Positions 27,847 to 36,949 of a stretch of 64,000 nucleotides of DNA are shown here, piece after piece. This DNA comes from Rubellimicrobium roseum (GTDB taxonomy: Bacteria > Pseudomonadota > Alphaproteobacteria > Rhodobacterales > Rhodobacteraceae): assembly GCF_006152145.1 (NCBI RefSeq), contig NZ_VDFV01000008.1, positions 1-64,000 on the forward strand, written 5' to 3'. Position 1 is the stretch's first letter, and each line of letters begins with the position of its first letter. The notes beneath the pieces are model-generated. The model was not told the DNA's origin. It made no database searches and saw nothing but the letters and a program-made list of their open reading frames with translations. A program made the position numbers and the translations under genes.

Positions 27847-28982
27847 GCGAAATAGTCCTCCAGCACGCGCTGGTAGACGCGCGACAGGTCTCCGACCTGC
27901 GCCGCCTCGACCCGCTCGTCCACCTGATGCATCGTCGGCCCCACAAGGCCCAGCTCCACCACCGGGCAATGCGCCTTGACGAAGCGCGCGTCCGAGGTGC
28001 CGCCCGTCGTGGACATCGCGGGCCGCCGCCCCGTCTCGGCCTCGACGGCGCGGCTCACCAGTTCGGACAGGAGGCCGGGCGGGGTCAGGAAGGCCTCGCC
28101 CGAGACGCGCAGGGTCAGCTCGACGCTTACCTCGAACTCGGTTGCGACCTTCGCGGCCCCCTCGCGCAGCCAAGCCTCCAGCGAGGCGCCCGTGTGAAGG
28201 TCGTTGAAGCGGATGTTGAGCGTGGCCCGCGTCTCGGCCGGGATCACGTTCGAGGCGGGGTTGCCGGTGTCCATCGTCACCACCGCGAGAGTCGAGGGGC
28301 CGAAATGCTTCGTCCCCTCGTCCAGCTGATGCGACGACAGCCGGTCCACCAGCCGCGCCAGTGCCGGCACCGGGTTGCGCGCCCGCTCGGGATAGGCCGA
28401 ATGGCCTTGCACCCCCGTCACCGTCACATGGGCGGTGAGCGACCCGCGCCGCCCGATCTTCATAGTGTCGCAGAGCTGCTCGACCGAGGTGGGCTCGCCC
28501 ACGAGGCAGACCGACATGGCCTCGCCCTGCTCTTCCATCCAGTCGAGGAGCGCCACGGTGCCGTCCGTCGCGTCCCCCTCCTCGTCGCCGGTGACGGTCA
28601 GAACGATGGCCCCGTCGGCCGGAAGGCGCGGCGCGACCTCCACGGCCGCCGCGACGAAGGCCGCGACGCCCGACTTCATATCGGCGGCGCCCCGCCCCCA
28701 GAGCATCCCGCCCCGGATCTCGCCCGAGAACGGGTCGGCGCTCCAGCGCGCGGGATCGCCCGGCGGCACCACGTCGGTGTGCCCGTTGAAGCCGAAGCTG
28801 CGCGCCGCGCCCCGAGGCCCGATCCGGGCAAAGAGGTTGGGCGTGCCGTTGCGGTCCACGCGGGTGCAGGCGAAGCCGCTGGCAGTCAGCACGCGCTCCA
28901 GCAGCACCAGCGCGCCGCCCTCCTCGGGCGTGACCGAGGGGCAGCGGATCAGGTCGGCGGCAAGGGTCAGGGCGTCGGGCAT
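27843..28982 (-). CDS. dapE: Succinyl-diaminopimelate desuccinylase
   Basis: M20-family metalloenzyme that releases L,L-diaminopimelate for lysine and cell-wall synthesis. 379 residues. Zinc ligands lie in [13 protein letters not shown] (His68) and [16 protein letters not shown] (Asp101), with the catalytic/general base [10 protein letters not shown]-terminal [29 protein letters not shown] carries typical motif residues. dapB is also in this window but 30 kb away. Confidence 0.95.
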   Translation of the reverse strand: MPDALTLAADLIRCPSVTPEEGGALVLLERVLTASGFACTRVDRNGTPNLFARIGPRGAARSFGFNGHTDVVPPGDPARWSADPFSGEIRGGMLWGRGAADMKSGVAAFVAAAVEVAPRLPADGAIVLTVTGDEEGDATDGTVALLDWMEEQGEAMSVCLVGEPTSVEQLCDTMKIGRRGSLTAHVTVTGVQGHSAYPERARNPVPALARLVDRLSSHQLDEGTKHFGPSTLAVVTMDTGNPASNVIPAETRATLNIRFNDLHTGASLEAWLREGAAKVATEFEVSVELTLRVSGEAFLTPPGLLSELVSRAVEAETGRRPAMSTTGGTSDARFVKAHCPVVELGLVGPTMHQVDERVEAAQVGDLSRVYQRVLEDYFA

Positions 28983-29030
28983 GGGGTCCTCCGTCGCGGG
29001 CGCGGGCCTCGGGTCAGTGGCCCGGCGGGA

Positions 29031-29369
29031 TCATTTCTCGTCGTAGAAGGGCGTCATCTGCGCCACGATCACCGCGTTGTCGTCGAGCGCCTGCTGCATC
29101 AGCCCCCGCTCCTCCTCGTCGATGTCGTGGCCCTCGGCCAGCCGCTCCTCCAGCGTGCCGTAGCCCGACACGTCGAGGGGGGCGAGTCCTGCCTCCTTGA
29201 GCACGGCCACCGTCTCGCGCACTGCCTCGGCCTCGTCCACGCCCGAGGCGTAGCAGAGGAGCGCGCCGCCCGTGGCGCCCTCGGGCAGGCCGTCGTCGGC
29301 CTTGCGCCCGACCTCCACGAGAAGGGTGAAGACCTGCTGCGGGCGCTTGGGCTTGTCCTCGTCGGCCAT
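29031..29369 (-). CDS. Small conserved acidic protein of unknown function
   Basis: 112 residues, no signal peptide and no membrane helix. It begins DEDKPKRPQQVFTLLVEVGR and contains ALLCYASGVDEAEAVRETV. The frame extends to 29435, but AAAGGAG just before the ATG at 29369 fixes the start. It lies 20 bases downstream of gshA and is probably in the same operon. I recognise no domain. Confidence 0.65.
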   Translation of the reverse strand: MADEDKPKRPQQVFTLLVEVGRKADDGLPEGATGGALLCYASGVDEAEAVRETVAVLKEAGLAPLDVSGYGTLEERLAEGHDIDEEERGLMQQALDDNAVIVAQMTPFYDEK

Positions 29370-29389
29370 GTCGGCTCCTTTCGCCCGCC

Positions 29390-30745
29390 TTACAGGCGGC
29401 ATGCCTCGTAGATGCGGCCCAGGTCGCCGCCCCACTCGCCCTCGTAGGCTGCGAGAAGGTCGTCGGCCACGACCCGGCCGCGCTCCACATGATCCCAGAG
29501 CGGTGCGAGGAAGGGCCTCTCGTCGGGAATGCCGCGATCGGCACGGGCCCGCAGGCCCTCCTCGGCCAGCCCCAGCGCCGCGCGCGCCAGATCGAGGAGC
29601 CGCACGCCCCCCGCCTCGCCCTGGAGCGCCCGTTCCGAGGCCGCGACCCGCAGCCCCTCGCGCGTTCCGGCGTCGAGCCCTTTCACAAGATCCCAGGCTG
29701 CGTCCAGCGCGCCGCCGTCGTAGAGAAGCCCCGCCCAGAAGGCCGGGAGCGCCAGAGCGTGGGCCCGGTCGCCCATGTCGGCGCCGCGCATCTCGATGTA
29801 CTGCTTCACACGCGCCTCGGGGAAGACGGTGGTCATGTGGTCGGCCCAGTCCGACAGCGTCGGCACCTCGCCGGGCAGTGCCGGGAGCTTTCCTTTCAGG
29901 AAGTCGCGGAAGGACATCCCCAGCGCGTCGACGTAGGCGCCGTCGCGGTAGACGAAGTACATGGGCACATCCAGCACCCAGTCCACGTAGCGCTCAAAGC
30001 CCATGCCTTCCTCGAAGGCGAAGGGCAGCATCCCGGTGCGGGAATCGTCGAGCCCCCGCCAGATCCGCGACCGCCAGCTCCGGTGCCCGTTGGGCTTGCC
30101 CTCGAAGAAGGGCGACGAGGCGAAGAGCGCCGTGGCCACGGGCTGAAGCGCGAGGCTCACCCGCAGCTTCTTCACCATGTCGGCCTCGGAGCCGAAGTCG
30201 AGGTTCGCCTGCACGGTGCAGGTGCGGTACATCATCTGCGTGCCGTGGGTGCCCACGCGGCCCATGTAGGCCGTCATCAGCTTGTAGCGCCCCTTGGGCA
30301 TCACCGGCATCTGGTCGTGCGTCCATTCGGGCGCCGCGCCGACGCCCAGGAAGCCCACGCCCAGGGGCCCGGCGATCTCGCGCACCTCGGCGAAGTGCGA
30401 ATCCAGCTCGGCCGCCGTCTCGTGGATGTGGGACAAGGGCGCGCCGGAGAGCTCCAGCTGCCCGCCGGGCTCCAGCGAGACGTTGGCCTTGCCCTTCTTG
30501 AGGCCGATCACCGCGTCGCCCTCGCGCACCGGCTCCCAGCCCCGGGCCGCGAGCCCGTCGAGCACCGCGCGCACCGAGCGCGGCCCCTCGTAGGGCAGCG
30601 GCGCGCAGCTGTCCGTGAGGAAGCCGAACTTCTCGTGCTCGGTTCCGATCCGCCACTGGTCCGCGGGCTTGCAGCCCTTCTCCAGATACTCGGCGAGCTG
30701 CTCCGGCCGCTCGATGGGGCCGCCGCCGGACTGGGGAATGGACAT
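29390..30745 (-). CDS. gshA: Glutamate-cysteine ligase (plant-type)
   Basis: Catalyses the first step of glutathione synthesis. The 451 residues belong to the GCS2 type found in plants and alphaproteobacteria. The N-terminal active-site stretch WRIGTEHEKFGF is followed by EPGGQLELSGAP, MTAYMGRVGTHG and TCTVQANLDFGSE, all conserved in that group. I use the ATG at 30745 (MSIPQSGGGPIERPEQLAEY); an earlier in-frame start at 30901 would add a non-conserved leader. Two typical Cys positions may form the regulatory disulphide known in the plant enzyme, but I did not verify them. Confidence 0.95.
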   Translation of the reverse strand: MSIPQSGGGPIERPEQLAEYLEKGCKPADQWRIGTEHEKFGFLTDSCAPLPYEGPRSVRAVLDGLAARGWEPVREGDAVIGLKKGKANVSLEPGGQLELSGAPLSHIHETAAELDSHFAEVREIAGPLGVGFLGVGAAPEWTHDQMPVMPKGRYKLMTAYMGRVGTHGTQMMYRTCTVQANLDFGSEADMVKKLRVSLALQPVATALFASSPFFEGKPNGHRSWRSRIWRGLDDSRTGMLPFAFEEGMGFERYVDWVLDVPMYFVYRDGAYVDALGMSFRDFLKGKLPALPGEVPTLSDWADHMTTVFPEARVKQYIEMRGADMGDRAHALALPAFWAGLLYDGGALDAAWDLVKGLDAGTREGLRVAASERALQGEAGGVRLLDLARAALGLAEEGLRARADRGIPDERPFLAPLWDHVERGRVVADDLLAAYEGEWGGDLGRIYEACRL

Positions 30746-30915
30746 GAAGGGGCCCCTCGCTCTTCTTGTGCGGCCCGACAGGTGCCGCGCGCATCGGCCG
30801 GAGTCAATCGCAACGGCCCGCACGGCGCCTCTTCGCTCCTGCGCAGAAAGCGTTTGAAGCAGATCGCATCTCCGGGCAACCCTGACGCAGACCTTCCTCA
30901 CGCCACGGGAAACCG

Positions 30916-31419
30916 ATGCCGCCTGACCTGCCGCCCCTCGTCACCTCCCTCGCCGAGGCGCGCGAGGCCACCCTCGCCTTCGAGCCCGAGCTGCGCCGCT
31001 CGCCCGCGCTGGCGGGCCGCCTCGCCTATGCCCGCGCCTGGATCGCGGTGAAGGCCGAGGGAGAATGGCGCTACGCCTTCTCGCGCTGGGCGGGGTTCCG
31101 GGGCCTTGACGCGGCGAGCTATCTCGCCGTCAGCGAGCGGCTGGACGGGCGCAAGTCGGACGCCGCGCTCGCCGCCTGGTTCGCGCCCGTGCAGGACCCC
31201 AAGCGGCAGGCCAAGCACCTGCGTCGCCTGCGCGAGATGTTCCTGCGCCACGGCCAGACCCAGCCGCCCAACGCCCGCACCCGCGTCCTCGAGATCGCGG
31301 TGGTGGAGGCGGGGCAGGAGAAGGCCGAGGACAAAGCGCTCGTCGATCTTCTGGTGGCCGTCTACCGGGGCTTGCCGATCCCGGCGCAGGCCGCCTTCCG
31401 CAGGAAGATCGGGCAGTAG
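30916..31419 (+). CDS. Conserved hypothetical protein
   Basis: 167 residues, soluble, alpha-helical in appearance and without recognised domain. It starts PPDLPPLVTSLAEAREATLA and contains WRYAFSRWAGFRGLDAASYLA and a basic C-terminal end, AAFRRKIGQ. Divergent from gshA; a 170-base interval holds both promoters. Its stop is separated by 3 bases from the stop of the next (minus) gene. Confidence 0.55.
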   Translation: MPPDLPPLVTSLAEAREATLAFEPELRRSPALAGRLAYARAWIAVKAEGEWRYAFSRWAGFRGLDAASYLAVSERLDGRKSDAALAAWFAPVQDPKRQAKHLRRLREMFLRHGQTQPPNARTRVLEIAVVEAGQEKAEDKALVDLLVAVYRGLPIPAQAAFRRKIGQ

Positions 31420-31422
31420 GCC

Positions 31423-31959
31423 CTAGCGCAGCCGCCGGACCTCGGGCCGGGGCAGGACCACGACGTTGGGGGCGCGCCAGAGCGTCACGGGCGGCCCCTC
31501 CGTCCGCTCCAGAGCCGAGAGCATGGCCTCGGGTCGGAGCCCCGGCAGGGCCGTGAACAGGTCGAAGAGCGCCTCGGACCCCTGCGCGGTCGTCGGCACG
31601 GCCAGCACCTCGCCCCGGAGCCCGGTCAGCAGCCAGCGCCCCGCCCCCGGGTCGAGGTCCAGCCGCGCGAGATTGTCGAGGTCCATCGTGCCTCCGTCGA
31701 GCGGCCCCCAGTAGACGAGCCGCCGCTCGTCCACCTGCACAAACCCCGGCCCGCCCTGGCTGCGGGAAAAGCGCCATCGCTGCACGCCCGTCCAGACGAG
31801 GCCGAGACCCGCGAGCCCGAGCGCCCCGGCCACCCAGCGCGTGATCCCGAAGGTCGACAGCCCGAGCCATAGCGCGAGCAGGACGATGGCCATCCCCGCT
31901 ATCGCCTCGCGGCCGCGCCAGAGCGCATCGCGGATCTCGGGGCGCAGGAGATCAGCCAC
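31423..31959 (-). CDS. Membrane-anchored protein of unknown function
   Basis: I use the GTG at 31959, which has GGAGGT upstream and overlaps the preceding GNAT gene by 8 bases. Product of 178 residues: a cytoplasmic N-terminus, two membrane helices (about 25-65: AGMAIVLLALWLGLSTFGI and VAGALGLAGLGLVWTGV) and a soluble part with FVQVDERRLVYWGPLDGG and LARLDLDPGAGRWLLTG. The soluble part resembles small PH-like membrane-associated domains, but this is a guess. It is probably translated with the GNAT and rsmE genes. Confidence 0.6.
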   Translation of the reverse strand: MADLLRPEIRDALWRGREAIAGMAIVLLALWLGLSTFGITRWVAGALGLAGLGLVWTGVQRWRFSRSQGGPGFVQVDERRLVYWGPLDGGTMDLDNLARLDLDPGAGRWLLTGLRGEVLAVPTTAQGSEALFDLFTALPGLRPEAMLSALERTEGPPVTLWRAPNVVVLPRPEVRRLR

Positions 31960-32788
31960 CGGGCACCTCCTGCGGCGCAGCGAGGAGAAGGAGCCGGAAT
32001 CTCCCGACCTCCCGGAACCCCAGCGCCCGATAGGCCTGGGCGGCAAAGGGATTTGCGGTGAAGAGGATCGCCCGTTCCACGCCCTCGGCTCGCGCCTCGG
32101 CTAGATGCAGCGCGACGGCGGCCCGCGCGAGGCCCCGGCGCCTCAGCTCGGGTGGGGTCCAGACGGCGCCGACCTGCACGATCCCCGGCAGCCGCGCGTT
32201 GAAGCCGGTCATGGCGACCGGTCGGCCGCCGCGCAGCAGCACGCGTTGGCTGCCCGCCGCAAGCCAGGCCGCCACGTCGGCCTCGGCCTGCGCCTCGGAC
32301 TCTTCGCCCGCCCCCAAGGCCTCGCGCTCACTCGCCGCGCGCCAGCGCACCAGAAGGTCGCGCGGTGCGGCCGAGAGAGGCGCGAGCATCAGCCCTTCGG
32401 TCGCCGGCATCGTCAGGTCGGAGAGGTCCAGCGACAGGAGCGCCTCCTCGCGGTCGAGTTGCACCGGGGCCCCGGGCGGGAGCAGCGTCGCCCGCAGGGC
32501 CGCGACCTGCCTGCTTTCCCCGACGGCGCCGATGATGCGCCGCCCTGCGAGGGCCGTGGCCGCCGCGCCGGCCAGCGCGGGCGGGATCTGCGGCAGGACC
32601 ATGCCGCTGCCCGCCAGGCCCAGCACGGCCTCCAGGGGCTCGCCCGCACCCCAGAAGCGCATCGCGTGCCGGTGGCCGCCCGACATCCCGTGCCGGACGA
32701 GGTTGCCCAGCGGGAACATCGAGGTCTCGACGCGAGACCACAGGACGGCTTCGATCCCGGCGCGGTCGGCCTCGCCCAGCGGCCTCAC
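31952..32788 (-). CDS. GNAT-family N-acetyltransferase
   Basis: 278 residues. The C-terminal half is a GNAT fold with QVGAVWTPPELRRRGLARAAV (acetyl-CoA loop R-x-x-G-x-A) and AQAYRALGFREVGRF. The N-terminal half, with VETSMFPLGNLVRHG, appears to be a second degenerate GNAT-like unit. I choose the GTG at 32788, which overlaps the rsmE stop (GTGA) and has GGGAGA upstream, over an in-frame GTG at 32815. Substrate unknown. Confidence 0.75.
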   Translation of the reverse strand: MRPLGEADRAGIEAVLWSRVETSMFPLGNLVRHGMSGGHRHAMRFWGAGEPLEAVLGLAGSGMVLPQIPPALAGAAATALAGRRIIGAVGESRQVAALRATLLPPGAPVQLDREEALLSLDLSDLTMPATEGLMLAPLSAAPRDLLVRWRAASEREALGAGEESEAQAEADVAAWLAAGSQRVLLRGGRPVAMTGFNARLPGIVQVGAVWTPPELRRRGLARAAVALHLAEARAEGVERAILFTANPFAAQAYRALGFREVGRFRLLLLAAPQEVPGG

Positions 32789-33504
32789 CGCCAGTCTCCC
32801 TCGACCATCTGCCACAGCGCCAGCGCCGCCACCGCCGCCGTGTCCGCCCGCAGGATGCGCGGGCCCAGCCGGATGGGCCGCGCGAAGGGCAGCGCGCGCA
32901 GCCGCGCCCGCTCCGCATCGGAAAAGCCCCCCTCGGGCCCGATCAGCACCGCGCCGGGACTACCCGACCACGCGGGCAGCGAGGCCTCGGCCGCGGCCAG
33001 CGTCTCGTCGCAGAACCAGAGCGTCCGGGCCACGTCCCATCCGGCCAGCACGTCCCCGAGCCGCGCTATCTCGTCCACCTCGGGCACGAAGACGCCGCCG
33101 CACTGCTCGGCCGCCTCCACGGCATGGGCGCGCAGGCGGTCGGCGCGGACGCGCTCGCTGTTCGTGAACTCGGTCTGGACGGGCCGGATGCGGCGGCAGC
33201 CCATCTCGGCCGCCTTCTCCACGATGAAGTCCGTCCGCGCCTTCTTGATCGGCGCGAAGAGGAGCCACAGGTCCGGCGGCATCGCCTGGGGCCGGGTCTG
33301 CTCCCGCGCCACCAGCCGCCCGGCGCGCTTGCCCGCCTCGGCGACCTCGGCCTCCCATTCGCCGTCGCGGCCGTTGAAGACCGACAGCCGCGCGCCGAGC
33401 CCCAGCCGCATCACCCCGAAGAGATAATGCGCCTGGTCGGCACCCAGAGGCACGGGCTGCCCTTCGGCGAGCGGATGGTCTAGGAACAGGCGGACTTTGG
33501 ACAT
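32785..33504 (-). CDS. rsmE: 16S rRNA (uracil1498-N3)-methyltransferase
   Basis: SPOUT-family methyltransferase acting on 16S rRNA. 239 residues. The N-terminal PUA-like part (KVRLFLDHPLAEGQPV) is followed by the knotted domain with LFAPIKKARTDFIVEKAAEM, GCRRIRPVQTEFTNSERV, AEQCGGVFVPEV and the SAM-binding loop AVLIGPEGGFSDAERARL. C-terminal LGPRILRADTAAVAALALWQ completes the family pattern. It is divergent from ubiA, with 12 bases between the starts. Confidence 0.95.
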   Translation of the reverse strand: MSKVRLFLDHPLAEGQPVPLGADQAHYLFGVMRLGLGARLSVFNGRDGEWEAEVAEAGKRAGRLVAREQTRPQAMPPDLWLLFAPIKKARTDFIVEKAAEMGCRRIRPVQTEFTNSERVRADRLRAHAVEAAEQCGGVFVPEVDEIARLGDVLAGWDVARTLWFCDETLAAAEASLPAWSGSPGAVLIGPEGGFSDAERARLRALPFARPIRLGPRILRADTAAVAALALWQMVEGDWR

Positions 33505-33516
33505 GGGACGAACCCT

Positions 33517-34482
33517 ATGAGCGACGCGACCCGGACGCCAGAGGCGGGCACGGTGCCCGACGCGCCCCCCGCGAACTGGGTGGACAGCTATGCCCCCGCC
33601 GCCTGGCGCCCCTACCTGCGCCTGAGCCGCGCCGACCGGCCCATCGGCACCTGGCTCCTCCTGCTCCCCTGCTGGTGGGGCCTCGGGCTCGCGCTGGTGG
33701 CCACGGGCCGCGCGCCCTCGGCCCACGATCTCTGGATCGCGCTCGCCTGCGCGATGGGCGCCGTGCTGATGCGGGGGGCGGGCTGCACTTGGAACGACGT
33801 CGCCGACCGCGACATCGACGGGCAGGTGGCCCGGACCCGTGCGCGGCCGATCCCATCCGGGCAGGTCACGGTTCGGCAGGCGCTCCTGTGGCTCGCGGCG
33901 CAATGCGCGGTCGCGCTCCTGATCCTGCTCACGCTGCCGCCCGTCGCCATCGCGCTGGGATTCCTGAGCCTCGTCCCCGTGGCGCTCTACCCCTTCGCCA
34001 AGCGCGTGACCTGGTGGCCGCAGGCGGTGCTGGGGGTGGCCTTCAACTGGGGCGCGCTCCTCGCCTATGCGGCGCACGCGGGCGCGGTCGAGGCGCCGGC
34101 CGTGCTGGCTTGGGCGGCCGGGATCATGTGGACGCTGTTCTACGACACGATCTACGCCCACCAGGACGCGGACGACGACGCGCTGATCGGCGTGAAGTCC
34201 ACCGCCCGGCTTTTCGGGGACGACACGCCAACTTGGCTACGCCGCTTCCTCGTGGCCACCGTCTCGCTCCTCGGCTTCGCCGCGATCCTTGCGGGCGTGG
34301 AGGGGTCGCCCCTCGCGCTCGCCGTCGCGCTGGGCGGCCCCTGGGCGATGGGCTGGCACCTCACCTGGCAACTCCGCCGCTTCGATCCCGAGGACGGGCC
34401 GGGGCTGCTGCGGCTCTTCCGCTCCAACCGCGACGCGGGGCTGATCCCGGCCCTGGCCTTCGCGCTCGCCGCCCTTCTCTGA
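33517..34482 (+). CDS. ubiA: 4-Hydroxybenzoate polyprenyltransferase
   Basis: Inner-membrane enzyme that attaches the polyprenyl chain to 4-hydroxybenzoate in ubiquinone synthesis. 321 residues with eight to nine hydrophobic helices. The first Asp-rich motif is at about 93-101 (NDVADRDID) and the second lies in FYDTIYAHQDADDDALIG. RTRARPIPSGQVT follows the first motif as in the family. The N-terminus LSRADRPIGTWLLLLPCWWG is typical too. Confidence 0.95.
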   Translation: MSDATRTPEAGTVPDAPPANWVDSYAPAAWRPYLRLSRADRPIGTWLLLLPCWWGLGLALVATGRAPSAHDLWIALACAMGAVLMRGAGCTWNDVADRDIDGQVARTRARPIPSGQVTVRQALLWLAAQCAVALLILLTLPPVAIALGFLSLVPVALYPFAKRVTWWPQAVLGVAFNWGALLAYAAHAGAVEAPAVLAWAAGIMWTLFYDTIYAHQDADDDALIGVKSTARLFGDDTPTWLRRFLVATVSLLGFAAILAGVEGSPLALAVALGGPWAMGWHLTWQLRRFDPEDGPGLLRLFRSNRDAGLIPALAFALAALL

Positions 34483-34578
34483 GCCGCGGCTTTCCGCCGC
34501 CTCGCGGGGGCGTTGGTTGTGGAGCGGCGGGGGCAGGCCTAAGGGTGGCTCGCCCGCCACAGCCACGAAAAATCGACC

Positions 34579-36549
34579 ATGAAGCTCTCGCCCCCGCTCC
34601 TTGCCGTCCTTGCCTTCGTCGCGGCCGGCGGCCTGTCGGCGGTGGCCGCCCAGGCCCTCGCCCGCCTCGTCGAGGACCGCTCGGTCGAGGCCGTGGCCGA
34701 GCGCCTGAAGGTCGAGGGCCACGACTGGGCCGCCGTGCTGGGCGACGGGCTCCAGATCGTCCTCGAAGGCGAGGCCCCGACCGAGGCCACCCGCTTCGAG
34801 GCCATCGCCGTCGCGGGGTCGGTCGTGGACGCGAGCCGGGTCATCGACAACCTCCACGTGGCCGACGCCGTCCCCCTCGCGCCCCCGGATTTCGCGCTGG
34901 AGATCCTGCGCAACGACGCGGGCGTGTCGCTGATCGGCCTGATCCCCGCCGACACCGACCGGGACCGGCTGACCCGCGACGCGGCCCAGGCCGCGAGCGA
35001 CGAGACGCCGTCCGACCTGCTGGAGACCGCCGACCATCCGGTGCCCGAAGGATGGGACCCCGCGTTGGCCTATGCGCTCGACGCCCTGGAGCTCCTGCCG
35101 CAGGCCAAGATCTCGGTCGCGGCGGGCCGCGTTTCCATCGACGCCATCGCCGACACGCCCGAGGCGCAGCGCCAGCTCGAGTCCCGCCTCGCCGAAACGG
35201 TTCCCGAGGGCGTCCGCCTCGCGCTGGCCATCGAGGCGCCTCGGCCGGTCATCACCCCCTTCACGCTTCGCGCGACCCTGGAGGATGGCACGCTCCGCTT
35301 CGACGCCTGCTCGGCCGACACGGTGGAGGCGCGCGCCGCGATCCTCGCCGCCGCCCTGGGCGCGGGCTCCGAGGGCCCGGTGGACTGCCGCCTGGGGCTC
35401 GGCGCGCCCAGCCCCGAATGGGGAGAGGCCGCCGCCGCGGGCCTTTCGGCCCTGCGCGACATCGGGGCCGGCACGCTCACCCTCTCGGACGCCGACGTGG
35501 CGCTGGTGGCGCCCCCCGGCACCGACCCGGCGCTCTTCGACCGCGTCGCGGGCGCCCTGGACGGCGCGCTGCCCGAGGTCTTCTCGCTAGAAGCGCGCAC
35601 CCCCGAGCCCGTGGCCGACCAGGCGCCCCTGGGGCCGCCCGAGTTCACCGCGACGCTGCTGCCGGACGGCACGCTGCGGCTCATGGGACCCATCGAGGAC
35701 GCGCGCATGAACGGCCTTGCCCGCGCCTTCGCCCAGGCCCGCTTCGGGGCCGAGGACGTCGTGGTGGCCACCCGGCCCGGCACCCGCGACCTGCCCGCCG
35801 GCTGGGCCATGCGGGTGCTCGCGGGGATCGAGGCACTGGCGCCCCTGGCGGAAGGAGAGGCCATCGTCACCCCGGATGCGATCCGCGTCGAGGGGCGCAC
35901 CGGCCACACGGCGGCCCGCGACGAGATCGCCGCCCGCGCCATCGAGACCCTGGGCCCGGACGCCGCGCTCTCGATCGAGGTCGCCTACGACGAGGCGCTC
36001 GACCCGCTCGCGGCGCTGCCCACGCCCGAGGAATGCCTGGCCAAGATCACCGCCGTCACCGACGCGGCCAAGATCACCTTCGATCCCGGCGCGGCCACCA
36101 TCTCGGCCGAAGGCGAGCCGGTGATCGAGGCCATCGCCGAGATCCTGCGGAACTGTCCCGACCTGCCGCTGCGGATCGCGGGCTACACCGATAGCCAGGG
36201 GCGCGAATCGTCGAACCTCGCCCTCAGCCAGTCGCGCGCCGAGGCGGTGCTGGCGGCCCTGCGCGCCGAGCGCGTTCCTGTCGCGGGGTTCGAGGCGCAG
36301 GGCTTCGGCGAGGCCGACCCCATCGCCTCGAACGAGACCGAGGCGGGGCGCGAGGTCAACCGGCGCATCGAGTTCTCGCTGATCGGCGCCGCGGCCTCCG
36401 TCCCCGCCGCCGACTTCATCGGCCCCCTGCCGGTGCTGCCGCACGACATGGCCGCGCAGCCGATGCGGGAGGCCCCCGGCGCGCCGCCCGCCCGGCCCGA
36501 GGACCTTGCGCCCGCCGCCGCGCCGTCCGAGGAAGACGCGACCGACTAG
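34579..36549 (+). CDS. OmpA-family protein with BON-like repeats
   Basis: 656 residues. A signal peptide or anchor (LLAVLAFVAAGGLSAVAA) is followed by a long acidic region with at least three BON-like units, each with a pattern such as GDGLQIVLEGEAPTEA or DAIRVEGRTGHTAAR. The C-terminal OmpA domain (about 485-610) has DLPLRIAGYTDSQGRES, LSQSRAEAVLAAL and GFGEADPIASNETEAGREVN, so it should bind peptidoglycan. A Pro/Ala-rich tail ends the protein. Predicted periplasmic envelope protein. The adjoining small membrane protein follows after 22 bases. Confidence 0.85.
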   Translation: MKLSPPLLAVLAFVAAGGLSAVAAQALARLVEDRSVEAVAERLKVEGHDWAAVLGDGLQIVLEGEAPTEATRFEAIAVAGSVVDASRVIDNLHVADAVPLAPPDFALEILRNDAGVSLIGLIPADTDRDRLTRDAAQAASDETPSDLLETADHPVPEGWDPALAYALDALELLPQAKISVAAGRVSIDAIADTPEAQRQLESRLAETVPEGVRLALAIEAPRPVITPFTLRATLEDGTLRFDACSADTVEARAAILAAALGAGSEGPVDCRLGLGAPSPEWGEAAAAGLSALRDIGAGTLTLSDADVALVAPPGTDPALFDRVAGALDGALPEVFSLEARTPEPVADQAPLGPPEFTATLLPDGTLRLMGPIEDARMNGLARAFAQARFGAEDVVVATRPGTRDLPAGWAMRVLAGIEALAPLAEGEAIVTPDAIRVEGRTGHTAARDEIAARAIETLGPDAALSIEVAYDEALDPLAALPTPEECLAKITAVTDAAKITFDPGAATISAEGEPVIEAIAEILRNCPDLPLRIAGYTDSQGRESSNLALSQSRAEAVLAALRAERVPVAGFEAQGFGEADPIASNETEAGREVNRRIEFSLIGAAASVPAADFIGPLPVLPHDMAAQPMREAPGAPPARPEDLAPAAAPSEEDATD

Positions 36550-36571
36550 GGCCGCGACGGGGACAGGGCAC

Positions 36572-36898
36572 GTGAACCGCACCGAATTCATCATCGCCAC
36601 GGCGGTCATCCTGTTTGCGGCCTTTTCGCTGGGCTGGTTCGCCGGCTGGCTCGTGAACCGCCTCACCCGCGTGAGCCGCGCCGACATTGGCGAGCTCGAC
36701 CGGATGGCCCAGGCGCTCCATGACGCCGAGGAGACGCGCGATCAGGCGCTGGTCCTGCTCGCCACCCGCGAGACCGAGATGGAGAACCTCCTGCACCAGA
36801 GGGAGGCCGAGCTTCGGGCCGCCATGGACGGCCTGCGCGACGCCCGCGCCGAGACCGAGAGCCTGCGCGACTGGATCGAGAGGAACCACCGCCGATGA
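36572..36898 (+). CDS. Small membrane protein with coiled coil
   Basis: 108 residues starting at GTG (36572, preceded by GGGGACAGGG). One membrane helix (IIATAVILFAAFSLGWFAGW) is followed by a long Glu/Arg/Ala-rich coiled coil (ELDRMAQALHDAEETRDQAL onward). Type I-like orientation with the coiled coil in the cytoplasm is likely. It is 22 bases downstream of the OmpA-like gene, so the two may act together at the envelope. No known family. Confidence 0.6.
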   Translation: MNRTEFIIATAVILFAAFSLGWFAGWLVNRLTRVSRADIGELDRMAQALHDAEETRDQALVLLATRETEMENLLHQREAELRAAMDGLRDARAETESLRDWIERNHRR

Positions 36899-36902
36899 GG
36901 CC

Positions 36903-36925
36903 GCCGGGGGCTCCGCTCCCCCGGC
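36903..36925. terminator. Bidirectional hairpin between convergent genes
   Basis: A perfect 8-bp stem GCCGGGGG/CCCCCGGC with a 7-base loop lies 5 bases after the coiled-coil gene stop and 25 bases before the stop of the convergent gene. Confidence 0.5.
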
Positions 36926-36949
36926 AGGTTCGGGGCCGGAAACCGGACG

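Noticed and set aside
33675..36194. An 839-codon plus-strand frame across ubiA and the OmpA-like gene
   Set aside because: Out-of-frame shadow rich in Arg, Gly and Pro, with no domain. It crosses two real genes.
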